DNA from: Catenaria anguillulae PL171
Taxonomy: Eukaryota; Blastocladiomycota; Blastocladiomycetes; Blastocladiales; Catenariaceae
Assembly (NCBI GenBank): GCA_002102555.1
Contig: MCFL01000061.1
Span: 83,823-147,822, forward strand
Direction: 5' to 3'
Length of the DNA stretch: 64,000 nt
Below are positions 47,061 through 58,904 of the stretch, in pieces (position 1 is the stretch's first letter; the number at the start of each line of letters is the position of its first letter). Under the pieces are notes generated by a model. That model had not been told where the DNA came from, searched no databases, and saw nothing but the letters and a program-made list of their open reading frames with translations. The position numbers and the translations under genes were made by a program.

Positions 47061-50000
47061 ATGGAAAAACAATACCTTTGCCCGTTTTGCGCAAACGCCT
47101 TTACCGCAAGTGAATGGGTAGCCACGACCTGCGCATATCGCGGTGTGACGGGTGGAAGAAGCGAGGAGGGCAGGTACACGACGACTGGGAGCTTAAGGTA
47201 GCCAAGCGTCGGCGGCTCCAAGAACAGGCCGAGACCGAATTGGCTACTACAACGCTTACCAACAGCGCCAGCATTGACGACTCTAGTACTGGTACCGAGT
47301 CTGGATACGATTCAGACACATCGTCCAGCTCCGAGGACCAGGACCAATTGTCTGCCCTTGATTCCATGCCCAACCTCGAGGCAGCCTTCTCTGCTTCGCC
47401 CAGTTCGCCGCATTCGTTCACTGGCGACGACGTCATGGATGTCGACGACCCGCACCTTCTGACTCTGGGGCATGATGACGTGCAAGACGGCTCTCGTTCC
47501 AACCAAGGCAGTGACTCGCCCAGCGACGCATCGGATCATGAACCCCCCTCTTACTCTTACTCCTTTGCCCCTATGTTTCGCAATCCGCTTCTTGCGTCGT
47601 CGAAACTTACAGCAGGCGCAGCCGAGCGCGGCGAAGACCGAGCATCAACAGTCGCGCCACCGGCAGGTTCTACTGCTGTGCCTTTCCTCGATTCAGACCA
47701 GTCAGAACCCGAAATCGATGCGGCAGACACGCGCAATCCGGCCAATTCAAACAGCCCGTTTGATCCCGCCACAACTGATGACGAATGCTGTGATTCACGC
47801 ATTATCCATCACCTTCGACCGCACCCTGGAGACAGCAGCGGCAGTTCAAGCAGTGAATCCGATGGGAATGGTGGTCGGCGACGCCGGCGTCATGGTCGCA
47901 GACGAGGAGAGCACCGGGGCTCCAGCGGGAGTGGAAGCAGCTCATCAACCGAATCGGATCAAGAACCATTTGAAGAGCTGCGATTGCCGCCACTTCAGGG
48001 CGCAATGCGTAACCCAGGACCGCCAATGCCACAACCTGGTGGTGGTGGTGTGGTGGTGCTCTTCCAGGCTGGGCACGGCAAAATGGCCCATGTCGGCCGT
48101 ACGCCAACATCAAGGTAGCAGCAATTGATTGGTTCTTTCGGAACGGCAAGCACCACATTGTACGACTCGGCCTCATTTTCTGTTCATTTCACATGTGCTC
48201 ATTGTTGCTTGCCGCTCGATTTTTGTAGTCAGAGGAGCTGATGAAGGCTCTCTATGCACTGTTTCTTGTACTCGAAGTGGAAGACTTGCCGCCAGTCTCA
48301 CACTTTTTGAATCGCAAGCTTTTCCCTGACCCAAACTTCGTCCGAATTTTTCAAGTACGCCGTCTTGCCCAACTCAACCCGCTCTGACGCTGCTGACGAC
48401 TGTTCGCACTAGACTGCACATCTGGACGCAGCATCTGGCGCCATCAATGTCCTTCACACGCACCATATTCGCGATCTCATTGCGCTCAACTTTGCCAACC
48501 CATTGTTCGCCAAGAAACTCATTCGATACCCACGCCGCTGCGCTGACAATCGCCTGCGACACATCATGGACGGCAAGCGTGTCCGTGGCGACTTCCATTT
48601 TGCGACGCCAATGGTGGTTGTTCCTGCCGACGTGCCGTTCAATGTCTATGTTTTTGATGTCGTTTCAACGTCCCGCGACGATGTACCCTATGCTAAAGTC
48701 TCTGCCTTCGAGCAAGATGAGGATGGTACCCTCTTTGCGTTTATTCAACCCCTCATGCGTGACATTGCACACGTGCCTGTTGGTGCGGCCATACCTCTTT
48801 CACTCATCGCAGGTCAAGACAAGCTCCGTATCCCAATCACAACATTCACAGCTCGCCTCGACAACAATGCATTCACTCTGTGTGCACGTCACCCGCAGAC
48901 GCGCAACGTTCTTCACGCTGCCAATATCCCTGCAGACACCCGGGAGTTCATTGCCTCGGTTGATCAGATTCGCACATACGTCATTGAGCAGACAGGCGAG
49001 GACATGCAAGTTGCCTCATTCCCGATTGGAGCATATGGGGATGATCATGGCAGTCAGTCAAAGTCGCAGAACAAGAATCACAAGTGGGAACTTGGCTTTC
49101 GTACGTTTCGTTTCATTACGTCATTAACCGGGGATGGTAAATAAACATGTACTGTGTATTGACTTTGCCCTTTCTCTGTGCCAGCTTCTCTCGAGTACGA
49201 GTACCAGCCCCTCTTCTCTCAATTCCTCAGCTCGTCCCGGGCTGTTGATGGTGTTGTCATGGGCCACGTTGCTGTCGACCAGATCCTTGAAGAGGTTCGC
49301 AACGGACTCGTTGTGTGGGATGCACATCTTCGCAAGCGTATCTTCGTCTTTTCTTCGTTGCTTCTCCTGAAAGCAGACAATCCGATGCATGCCGCATGCT
49401 GTGGTGGTCAGGCTGGAAATGGGGCAGTAAACTTGTGCCGAGTGTGCTATGTATGCTTCTCAATTTTTGCTTTCTTGTCCCCAATGTGGTGCTCAAAGCT
49501 CAACCCGCATGCTACATTTATGTCTTCCTAGGCCACGAGCGAGACAGCCAATCGAATTGCCGCTTTGCGAACAATTGAGCAAACTCTTGCCACGCGGCCT
49601 GCCGCCGTGGACTCTCCGTTCTTTTCTTTCCCGCCTGCCGAGTTTGACCCACACAGGTACGCGTCTCTTGTCCACCCTGCTTGGCGAGCGTGATATTGAT
49701 TTGCTTCTTTGCCCAACATTTGCACTGCTGAAACTATGCAGGTCGATGCCACTCGAGACCCTTCACACCGTCCTCCTCGGAACCGTCAAGTACGCAGCCA
49801 ATCTTGTCCTCGGCATTTTGCGCGATCCGGAATTTGCGTTTCTCTGGCAATACCTTCTTGCCCACAACTGGGCAGCGTACTCCCGCCCAATCCCGAAGAA
49901 TCCTCGCTACTTTCGCTCACACCTTGGCCGCGAGTTACGATACGTTGCCCAGGGCCTCCCATTTATGATGGTCATGATTGAGGAACGATTCCCGGACCGC

Positions 50001-51358
50001 GTGTGGACGGTTGAGACATGGATGGTTGTCGCCCACATCTGCTTTGTACGTATTCACAGTCCGAGTGGCAGGTTCCCACACCATGAATCTAACTATCTGT
50101 ACCTTGCTACTGGAAGATCGCAAAGCTTCTGTATCGTGATTCTGTCCCAGCCGACACGGATAACGTGCTGACTTTCACCGTTCGCGGGCTCATGAATCTC
50201 ATTGTGGCCAGCCAAGACGAGGCAATTGCAGCCCTTGCTGTCAAGCCCAAGTTTCATCTGCTCCTCCATGCCGACACCTTCCAGACGTTGTTTGGGCCGC
50301 TGAAGCATTCATGTGCAACCGAGCGTGAAGAGTCACGCATCGGTCACACCAAATCAAACATTGCCAACTCCAACCGGCATGCGACGTCATGCGACATGGG
50401 CAAGCGTTACGCCGAAATCGTCCTCATTCGCCACCTCACTCTTGGCGGATACGATCCTCAGCACCCCGAACTTGGTCGCATTCTGGGCGAGGAATGCTTT
50501 GCAGAAATCCAATTCAATACGCATCTCCGCCACCTGCTTGATTTGCCGCCCATTGCTGATACGGCGAAGGAGCATGGTACCCCATCCAAGGCCATTCGTT
50601 CCCCTCGTTCCCGTCGCCCAATCAAGCATCGAATCCAAGACTTGAACGGGTATCTGCGCACAGCGTTGCAGAATGTACGGATTGTGCTTACTAAATACTG
50701 ATTGAAGTATGTCCAACTGACGAATCACTTTACATACCAGATGGCGGACGCAAATGAGGACTTTCCGGATCGCGGGTGGGAGCATTGGAAGGCGGTCACG
50801 TTGTCTGGCAAGCTGGTCAATGCTGGTGCGTCTGTAGTGCGCAAAGTCGAAGGAGAAGCGTTACCAGTATGTTCCCCTCATTGCTCAATTGTGTGCACTG
50901 TTCCTCATCCAAGTGTGCCAGATATTCTACATGTTTTACGGCGTCGTCCAGCATTCCCATGACGTTGACCGCTGCTTTGCCGTTGTACGACCTTACACCC
51001 CGCTGCCCAACTCGGAAAACATCAAGCATCTCAGCCTTGGTACACGGTATGTTGCCAAGTACTCTTTTTTTTCTTCTTTTCTTGATTGACAAGTAGGGAC
51101 CCAATACTCACATCCGTCTTATGCGCTAGTCACTGTCTCGCGCATAACCAAGCGCCAATCCTCATCGCACCTGCCCTCTTGACGAGTGTCGTTGACATGT
51201 GGCATGCGTGCCACGAGCTTGGGTGTACCGTCCAGAATCGGCATGTGCAGCGTCGGAGCGAGCGGGTGGATGTTGAGGGAGACATGGATGGGTTTGTGCA
51301 TGTGCATCCAGAGCAAGACGTATTTGTGCTCAATTGCTACCATCACGAACCCGAGTAA
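47061..51358 (+). CDS. C2H2 zinc-finger / transposase-like protein of a large fungal transposon family
   Basis: N-terminal finger: YLCPFCANAF, then (after a one-base slip at the GGG of 47,116-47,118) SHDLRISRCDGWKK. An acidic/Ser-rich region follows to ~48,118. After an intron-like gap, coding resumes at ~48,231 (EELMKALYALF) and continues through introns near 48,360, 49,110, 49,450, 49,660, 50,045 and 51,050. Hallmarks of a widespread fungal transposon-encoded protein are readable in order: ADNPMHAACC...LCRVC, MPLETLHTVLLGTVKYA, KPKFHLLLHADTFQTLFGPL, TEREESRIGHTKSNIANSNRHATS and a Cys-containing C-terminus (WHACHELGCTVQNRH...VFVLNCYHHEPE, stop 51,358). I recall these motifs in many basidiomycete proteins linked to large DNA transposons. 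Catalytic acidic residues were not pinned down. It could be two genes split at ~48.1 kb. Confidence 0.6.
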
Positions 51359-51485
51359 GAACGGTGATGAATTGATTGATGGAATAGATCTGTGAATTGA
51401 ATGAGGATAAAAAGACGGAGAAAAAATATTGGACAATGGAGGGAGGCTGGTTGAAAACCAAATCCAACAACAATGACGGTCAGCG

Positions 51486-51812
51486 TCAACAGTCTGTCCA
51501 CTCGACACTGTGGCAACCATAACATGCCATGCGTACACACCAATCCATCAAACCAAAGACCGATGAGAAAAAGCCGGGCTTGTGGAGCACATCAAGAAGT
51601 GGTTCAACAGCAGAGTGCTTGGGGTCAGCGCTGGTCGGGTGAAATACGTCGGTTGGATCGGGCAAAGGCAGGCAGACGGTGGCCAGGCGGTGCGATAAGG
51701 CAAAACGAAACCAGAGGTTGAGGACAGCGAGTGCGAGCAGATTGTGCCTTGATCGAGAAAGGTTGACATACACTGCGACGGCTGCGACGGCAGCAACGAC
51801 AGCTCGAGACAT
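51486..51812 (-). CDS. Small hypothetical protein (weak)
   Basis: A 108-aa frame starting MSRAVVAAVAAVAVYVNLSR with a hydrophobic N-terminus, then LLALAVLNLWFRFAL and a Pro/Asp-rich middle (LPDPTDVFHPTSADPK). It could be a short membrane protein or chance. It lies inside the putative element next to the right end. No homologous family is recognised. Confidence 0.25.
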   Translation of the reverse strand: MSRAVVAAVAAVAVYVNLSRSRHNLLALAVLNLWFRFALSHRLATVCLPLPDPTDVFHPTSADPKHSAVEPLLDVLHKPGFFSSVFGLMDWCVRMACYGCHSVEWTDC

Positions 51813-52329
51813 GCTGCCGTGCGGACCGCGCCCATGCCGCGGCGGTGTCGTATGTGGTGGCGACACCACGGGATGAAAGCAACTGGTTGGAGGGAGGTCA
51901 CAGTTACCGTGGCCGTGATAGGATTGGACGCACGTGACAAGTGTGGGTGTGTTTGGTGAGAGCAACCGAGATGAAGGGCGCCGTGGCGGCGTGGTGGCGA
52001 CGGAAGAAAGCGTCCGTACAGGGGATGGCTACATATCGATTTCGGTGATGGGCTGGGTGTTGAATTGGCACCTCATGGACGGAGGGACAGCCGGCCAGTG
52101 CAGGGAATGGCGAGAGCTAACGGCTCGTGCGGACGGCTATGGCTGTGGGAGGGAGGATAACGACGACGGTGACGGCGTAATCATGAATGCGGGTGATGGT
52201 GGGCATGTTGGCTTGGGGTGGATTCATTGGATGGAAGTGGGTGTGCGGACGCATGAATTTACAAAAATAACAGAGTGAAGAGTGAGGGTGATGCAGAGGC
52301 GTCCAAAGAAGAAGAAAAAAAAAGCATGG

Positions 52330-52405
52330 CAATTTGGACCGGGTCTTGAACGGGTCGAGCGCTTCCGGTCATTGACGGGTGCAACCAACATGGAAGGTTC
52401 GACCC
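52330..52405. repeat. Right subterminal repeats (GACGGGT / ACCCGTC)
   Basis: ACCGGGTC, AACGGGTCG, TTGACGGGTG and CGACCCGTCA occur within about 75 bp immediately inside the right inverted repeat, mirroring the left end. Confidence 0.6.
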
Positions 52406-52461
52406 GTCATCGACGGACCTCACCCAACCCCGTCGATCTCGGGGCTGCAATTTTAGGCGTG
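52406..52461 (-). repeat. Right terminal inverted repeat (56 bp)
   Basis: Reverse complement of 44,422-44,477 with one mismatch. On the + strand it ends TTTTAGGCGTG at 52,461; the next bases, ACACC, do not match the left flank. Confidence 0.85.
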
Positions 52462-52539
52462 ACACCGTGTGCGTATCTCTCATCTTCGAGTGATCGATTC
52501 ATTTCATTCATTTTTACTCACTCAGCGATACAATGGTCA

Positions 52540-53791
52540 ATGCGTCACAGCCACCCGCTCGTCCTCCTAAACGTGTCGGACCACTTCAACCGCAACCGCC
52601 TCCAATCCCCCGACTCGTCGGGTGTTGTCCACGGCGCCATTCTCGGCACCCAGGCGGGTCGCCGCGTTGAGCTCGTCACCTCGTTCGAGGTCAAGGTCCA
52701 CTTGCTGCCCGCCGGTGCTCTCGACAATGCAAAGTACCAGCTCGACATTGACCTTTTCACCCAGCGCCTCTCGCAGTACAAGACTGTCTTCCCGGAACTC
52801 GACTTTTTGGGATGGTATGCCACCACCATCACCGACCCGCTCGCCCAGGACCTCGACTTGCATCGCCAGTTTATGCAATTCAATGAACTGCCGCTGTACG
52901 CGCGGCTTGACCCAACGCTGCTGTTGATGCCCAGCAAGACGGCCGCTGCGACCCATGGACCTGATGGCGCCACCACGGTGCGGTTGCCCTTCATTGTGTA
53001 TGAAGGTTTGTTGGATCCCCATTCGGGCGACGTGACTTTTGCCGAGGTGCCCATCAAGGTCGAGACGGGCGAGGCAGAGCGGGTTGCCGTGGCAGGCGTG
53101 GCAAAGGATGCAGGCACCGGTGGCGGTGCAAGTGGGCCATGTACGTGTCCACCACCATTCGCCACCGATAGTTGTTCTTGGAATCGCGACTCATACGCTT
53201 CTTTTCGTGTCTAGTGATTGCACATCTCACTTCCCAACGCAACGCACTCGATATGCTTCAAGTCCGCATCAAGGCTTTGTTGGCGTACGTCGACGCTGTT
53301 CGCGCCGGTATCATTCATTCCTCCCTTTACACCTACCTACCTTCGCGTGACATGCCTGACTGATCATTCGACTGATGCTATCAAATCAGGCACGGTTCCC
53401 GCCGACCACGCACTCCTCCGCCAAATCGCTTCAGTCACACACCAACTTCCCTCCATCTCTGGCCCGCAGTTTGCCGAGCAGTTTGCCAAGGACTACAGTG
53501 AAGTCCTTCTAGCACTCTATTTGGCCGTCATGACAAAGACGACCCAAAAAAACCAATGACGTACGATACTTCCCTTCATTCCCCAGATCACCGCAATGAC
53601 AGACAACTCACTTGCACTATGTGTCATGCCAAATAGCTCGTCGATCGTCACGTCGAGGCCACCGCCAATCAATCCGTTGGTGGCGGACCAGAGCGCATGT
53701 CGAGCATGTCATCCATGGGCGGGCGTCGCGGTGGAAGGCATCGGGGCAGATCCTCGGGGGTATGATGGGCATGATGGGCGGCATGTTCTAA
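52540..53791 (+). CDS. CSN6: COP9 signalosome subunit 6, full-length copy spanning the repeat junction
   Basis: The ATG at 52,540 (MRHSHPLVLLNVSDHFNRN) is in frame; an upstream ATG at 52,533 is out of frame. Exon 1 (52,540-53,140) holds the MPN domain: GAILGTQAGRRVELVTSFEV, and PELDFLGWYATT, where MPN+ enzymes have HxH. The zinc-binding JAMM residues are therefore absent, as in all CSN6. The intron 53,141-53,214 contains the repeat junction at 53,185/53,186. Exon 2 is 53,215-53,307 (LIAHLTSQRNALDMLQ), then exons from 53,390 and ~53,637 to the stop at 53,789-53,791. Relative to the first copy, one extra A in the run at ~53,526 and two extra G (53,74x, 53,75x) disturb the C-terminal frame; these are likely base-calling errors. 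The gene supports exclusion of other functions well. Confidence 0.9.
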
Positions 53792-55489
53792 GCGTATACT
53801 CGAACCGAGAAATTGATTGTCTGGTCATGTATGGGCATGTAAATAGTGACGGATCAGTGTGCAATGTATTCTCGCCTGTATCTCAGGCTCTATGTGTGAA
53901 TGCGAATCAGGGCGTTCAGCAGCTTTCCACCTCGTAGGATAGTGCCACCACAAGTTTTTTTCATTCATGATACATTCGTACTTGACTATAACTTTGACTG
54001 AAGGAGGACGCGTCAAAGAAGCACATCCGCTAACCACCATCAATGACGATCGGTTTTGGTTTCTTGTCAAGTCCTCGTTCGGGAGCGGCCTGTCAAGCGA
54101 GCTTGTGCGAGGAACGACAAATCCAATTGGGCCCGTTGGAGCGCAGCAAAGTGCAATACAATGCGACTTTGCGGCCAGGTCCGGCAGCCAATGCATTCAC
54201 AGCTGGCATCCGTCTAAGTATTGTACCGCAACATTCTGGCGCGAGTCGGCAGCACGCCGACGCGCCGCCTTAGCAACCTTTTGGCGCCAAGAGACCAGAA
54301 CTTGGCAGATTCGCATCCAATGAATGCTCACAAACGCACATGCAGACCCTCCGCAGTATGCCGTCATCATCAGCGCCATATTTCAGCCAGCAAGGGTCCT
54401 GCAACATGCCTACCCATACCGTCGTCGCGTTGATCTGCCCGCGGCGGCACCATCGACACGAAACCGCACCAACATAACCACGCAACCGCCCACGTCACAC
54501 GATCTTCGCAGAGCCTCACAGACGACCAGCAGAACGACTCGAGCACTATTCCTCGTGCCGTGTCCGCTCGCATTCCATGTCCATGGACTGCCTTCACCCG
54601 CCACTGCGTCCTTGTGCCCGTCCAAGTCTGCCGAGCCGTTGGTCGTATGCGCACGGTCCGGTTGGCGACTGGCAACTCGTGCCGCGCTACCACAAGGTCT
54701 TTATTGCGATAAGCAAAGTCCATTGCCTGTTCCGTGGATGAGGGCGCAACGGCCGGTGCATCAGCCGGCCCCTCGTGGCGACCGTCATGCCGCACGCTTT
54801 AGCGCCGATGGAGTGTGTGCCGAGGTGGCGGATTCAATGATCGAACAGGGTGTCACATGCATGGGTATGACCCGGGTCCGAAGATTTTGTTTGATTTGGG
54901 CGGCCGCGGATGGCCAATGGCCGCGAGTACAGGTATCGTGGGTTGGCGGCCAAGCGCATGCAAGGGGAAATCAGAGGTCGGAGAGTTTATTGCGGGCAGA
55001 GGCGACTGCTCTCGTGTATAGTCCAGTGCATGGATACTGTCAAGGTATGTGGGATGTTTCTGTGCGGCCAGGTGACGTGTCTGAGACACTTTTGTCGACG
55101 CGCCCGCGGTGAGACTTTCCCGTCTGCTGGCCGCGTGTGTCGGCTCAAAGAACCAACTGGGCCGTTCTCGGCAGTTTCTTTGTCATTCCTTGGATGACGT
55201 TTCCACATTTGCACTGCACCTTTCCCGCATAGGTACCTGGGTCGCGCATTTGACCGCAAACCGAAATCGCTTCAATTGTCCGCACACGATAACCGACGCG
55301 ACCCACACTTTCCCACTTGACGCAAGCTATCGATTCCACCAAGGAGTAACATCTATTTCAAGCACACTGCCCGGAACTGCTTGCAATACATTTCACCCTA
55401 CCCCTCCCGTCGAGCTCAAGTCAGCTGGAGCCTCAATCAACTCGGATTCAATTCAACCTCCACTTCGACAAACACTTCTTGTCGGCGCC
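53792..55489. other. Second copy of intergenic region 604-2301
   Basis: Same content as the first copy with only two compensating 1-base indels (near 54,055 and 54,080). The doubtful 262-codon frame is unchanged (54,324-55,112). No gene is called. Confidence 0.5.
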
Positions 55490-57619
55490 ATGTGCGCACT
55501 CACCAACACCCCTCGTTGCGGCCCGATCGGCGCACGATTCTTCATCACTTGGTTCTTGTGCGTATACCACTCGCTTTTTTGCTTGATTCCTCTGTTGTTT
55601 CATTGGGCTCACAAGTGGTACTGCGCACAATATCTGTGCAGCCTACTCGTGGTCATTTGCGTCCTTTTCAACATCCCACTCGCCCTTTCTGCCCCTTTGC
55701 CCGCGAGCCCCAATGTCACATTCACGGGCACCCCGCGCTCGCTCACCTTGCCGCGCCTTGATCTGTTCCCGGCTCAGCTTACGACCATCTTTCAAGTTGG
55801 GCTCAACAACATCAACCCGTCCAAGACACGCCCTGTTTCTACCATTCTCTCAAGCCCGCTTCCCGCGTCCATTGACTTCTTGTCCGCATGGCCCGGCGCA
55901 ATCACGCAACTCATGACTCGAAACGCTTCCTTCGTGCCTCATGCGCCCATCGCGTCGCTTCATTTTTCGAGCGTCGGGGGCACCGACTTGGGCCGCCGTG
56001 TGCACACTGCCTTCACTTCAGCGACAGAAACGGCCACCAAACCCGTCCTTTCTCTCCTGTCACTCGTCCCGACAGTCTTCGCGTTGATCGTTGGTGCTCT
56101 GCGCGACTCGGTCCGGCTCATCCAAATTCATGACCACGAGCACGAGCTCAAGTTTCTTGCCGAACGCGTGTATCGCACTTGTCCATTGTCGGCGGTTGCC
56201 AGCCACCTTGGCCGGAACGCAACGAGTGTGAATGGAGACGCGGGCGTGTGTCGTCGAGCAGAGTTTGCTGTGATGATTGTCGAGGGCCGCAAACAGGTAT
56301 TGAATCATGATGGTGTGTGATGATTTGCCTTTTCCCTCCTTTCTGTTCACTTCCTCGGTCAACTAACCCTGCTGTCCACTTCTGAATGTTTGTATATCAT
56401 TTTCAGATGTTCCGACAAACGTTGACCGGTTGTACATGCATGCAACGCGAGACTCCTCGTCGTACACCTCATACTCCCCGTACTCGAACTCGTCCAACAA
56501 AGACCGCCAGTCGTACGCCAAGTCTCACGGGAACACATCACGTACATCGCTCAATCTCCTTGGATCCACAACTCGTTCGCAAGGCAATGTTTCCACTACA
56601 TCGTGACAAGCACCGTCGACAAGCTCAAGCAAGGTGCTCCTGCTCGCGTCCTGTTCCACTGATTCCTCCCTCATCCAAGTTCTCCGCGCTCGAATTCAAT
56701 CACACCATGTGTCTGCACCGCGACACGCCGCTCACACTTCAAGAAAACAAGCTCCCCGCGCAAAGCAGCGTGGCGCCCGTGCAAAGCACGCACCCAGACC
56801 GTCGACAAGAAGAGGCCGCCGATGGTTCCATGTTCAAGCTCGTTGTGAGCGCCGGCTCTTGGATGGCCGCGTTGCTCGCCCCAGTGTCGCGGCTGAGCTA
56901 CTTGGCGGTCGCTTCTTTGCTTGCGGTGGCGGCCGGCGTTGGATTATCGATTCGCTTGCATGGACGTCAGGCAGGTTCGGTGGCAAGGCGGCATTTTCTC
57001 AGGTAAGGAAAACCGGGCAGCAAAGTGCTGCAGCGCAGGCAAGGTGGGCGAGGCAAAAGAGGCAAAGTCCGGAAAGGGAAAGCGCAAGAAGAACCAGGCC
57101 AGGACGGCGAAAGCCGGCGTAAAAGAAGCAATGGAAACGTTCCAGGCGCCGCCTATTGCAAATCCACAGCACATTTCCTGGGCCGACTTCGCCTACTTTG
57201 ACGAGCTCGAAGATGCGGCCAACGCATCCTCGGATGCCCCATTTGCGTACAATGACGACGGGCACCGCTTGAGTCCCATTCATCGCGCCAACACACCCTC
57301 TGCGCTTGTTTACCGACACGCTTGCCCAACACGCCCAAGCATCTGGGCGGTTCCAAGCTGGCACATCGCTTTCCCTGTCCCGCCGGTTGTTCGAAAACCG
57401 GTTGCGGTTGCACGCAGGGTCCCCCAGTGAGGGCGCCCTCAAGATCGAACGTGCAAGGGTCGCGTCGGCGGCAACAAGGTTGCTCGTGTTCTTTGGGTGA
57501 TATCGGCCACACAGTACCCAACCGATTGCAAGTATGCCAAGGATGACAACAACAGCGTCTGTCCAGCGTCGTTGGCTGAAATCGAAATCATGTGGGATGC
57601 AGGCCACTTCCAAGGGTAG
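55490..57619 (+). CDS. Second copy of the hypothetical membrane protein (frame-disrupted)
   Basis: Counterpart of 2302-4437. The first exon to the donor at ~56,312 is identical. Downstream, indels occur at ~56,569 (one C less), ~56,652, ~56,667, ~56,981, ~56,993, ~57,265, ~57,276 and ~57,459. The frame that runs unbroken from 3373 to 4437 in the first copy is here split into pieces. Given the homopolymer pattern I treat these as probable consensus errors rather than biological mutations. Confidence 0.5.
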
Positions 57620-58904
57620 GAGGGCGCGCATCCGACTTGGAAGGAGGTCGTTGGGCCGATTGCGCCGGTGTCTGACAAGCGCGAGGTGTGTATTCCATGC
57701 CCTTCCCCCTTGCACGAACACCGAGATTATTGCTCAACGTTTGCGTTTGGACCTGTCACATGTAGATCGGACGGAGAAATGATTCTGCACACGGCTGTTG
57801 ACCAACGAGTGAGGTTGATACATTCGTCCATTTTACACGCTCATTGTCTCTAGTGTACATGAAACGTGTCCAAGATGACACCTTGCGTCGTTCTACATAC
57901 CTCCATAGCCGATTATCTCTTCCACTGGACGGCGTGCGATGACGTTTACGTGGGAATACGCAAACAAGGCGCCAAAGGTAGTGCTCAAGGCCGTGGATGA
58001 GCGTGTTCGGCCGGCAAGTCTGTCGTCAAGTCAGAAGTAGAGTTTCAGGGGTTCGCAAAAGAGGCGGGCGGGTGGAAATGTTTGTGTTGTACCATGCGCC
58101 GGTCAAGTTGGTCAGCTCTGCTTTGGACCTTCACCAACCCCGTCACCTACACTCCTGATTGCTCCGTCGTGACAAAGGTTTCTGCACACGCAAAAGGGGT
58201 GATGGTTCCATGACGCTTGTCCGGTCACTTGTCTGTATCCGCCTCTCATTGCATGGTAATATTATTATTTTCACTTGTCCGTTTTGTGAATGTGTCGCAA
58301 TTAGCTCGTCAACGTTTCGGTTTCGGGTCGAGAATGGGAACATTCGCAACAGCGGCGGTCGCGTCTCTCTGCAGTTCCAACTTGGCCGTCATTGACAATG
58401 GCTGTTGATATGGCTTCACTGGCGAACAGACATTTTTCAGCGGAAAACAAAAGACACAGACGCACCGATGAATAAATACCACTCGATGCACTCTCTTGCT
58501 TGATGCAACACTGCCCAATCACAGTACCACTTACCCACGCCTGTTAATCCCCCACGGTATCACAGTATGTAGCCTCCTTGCCCGCTGCTGCCACTTGCCA
58601 CGTGGATCCTGCGTTCAGGCGATCACAGGCTTACTTCGGATGGGGATGGGGACCCACCTTGCGAGTCCGCCCTGACGAAATGTAACGGGCTGGATGCCTG
58701 CTCGAGCCCATTGGCGCCTGTCTGGACCGGAACGGCCTCCTTTAGGATCGTGGTGGGCCGGCGATGACCCTTTGCACCCCCTTTTCAGCATCGCATCGCA
58801 GGTGCCTCGTTTCGTGATGCGACAACCCAGTTCTGACTCGGTTCGCCTTCTCCCCGCCCACTTCGCACAGGTCGCAGTTACTGGCATATCTCGTCGCTAT
58901 TGTC
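57620..58904. other. Second copy of intergenic region 4438-5729
   Basis: No gene. It carries more indels than earlier parts (58,250-58,690), including loss of several C/G bases near 58,550-58,610. Confidence 0.5.

Larger units (their letters stand above)
44422..52461. mobile_element. Putative ~8.0-kb DNA transposon with TIRs, transposase-like gene and passenger gene
   Basis: Directly seen: a 56-bp sequence at 44,422-44,477 starting CACGCCTAAAA recurs in inverted orientation at 52,406-52,461 with one mismatch, and identity stops exactly at the outer CAC. Both ends carry clustered GACGGGT/ACCCGTC words just inside. Between them are a + strand zinc-finger/transposase-like gene and a - strand coiled-coil gene. 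CACTA/CMC-type elements have TIRs starting with CAC and subterminal repeats, and fungal relatives (Plavaka) encode large transposases; assignment to that group is inference. No clear 3-bp target duplication was found (ATG left, ACA right). The right end lies 78 bp upstream of the CSN6 start codon. Confidence 0.6.
51359..52539. other. Right end of element and CSN6 upstream region
   Basis: Apart from the weak small ORF at 51,486-51,812 there is no gene. It contains the right subterminal repeats (~52,330-52,405) and the right inverted repeat (52,406-52,461). Only 78 bp then remain before the CSN6 ATG, which must include its 5' UTR and core promoter. Confidence 0.55.

Noticed and set aside
44419-52464. 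3-bp target-site duplication at the putative transposon ends
   Set aside because: The flanking trinucleotides differ (ATG left, ACA right), and shifting the border by a base or two does not produce a match.
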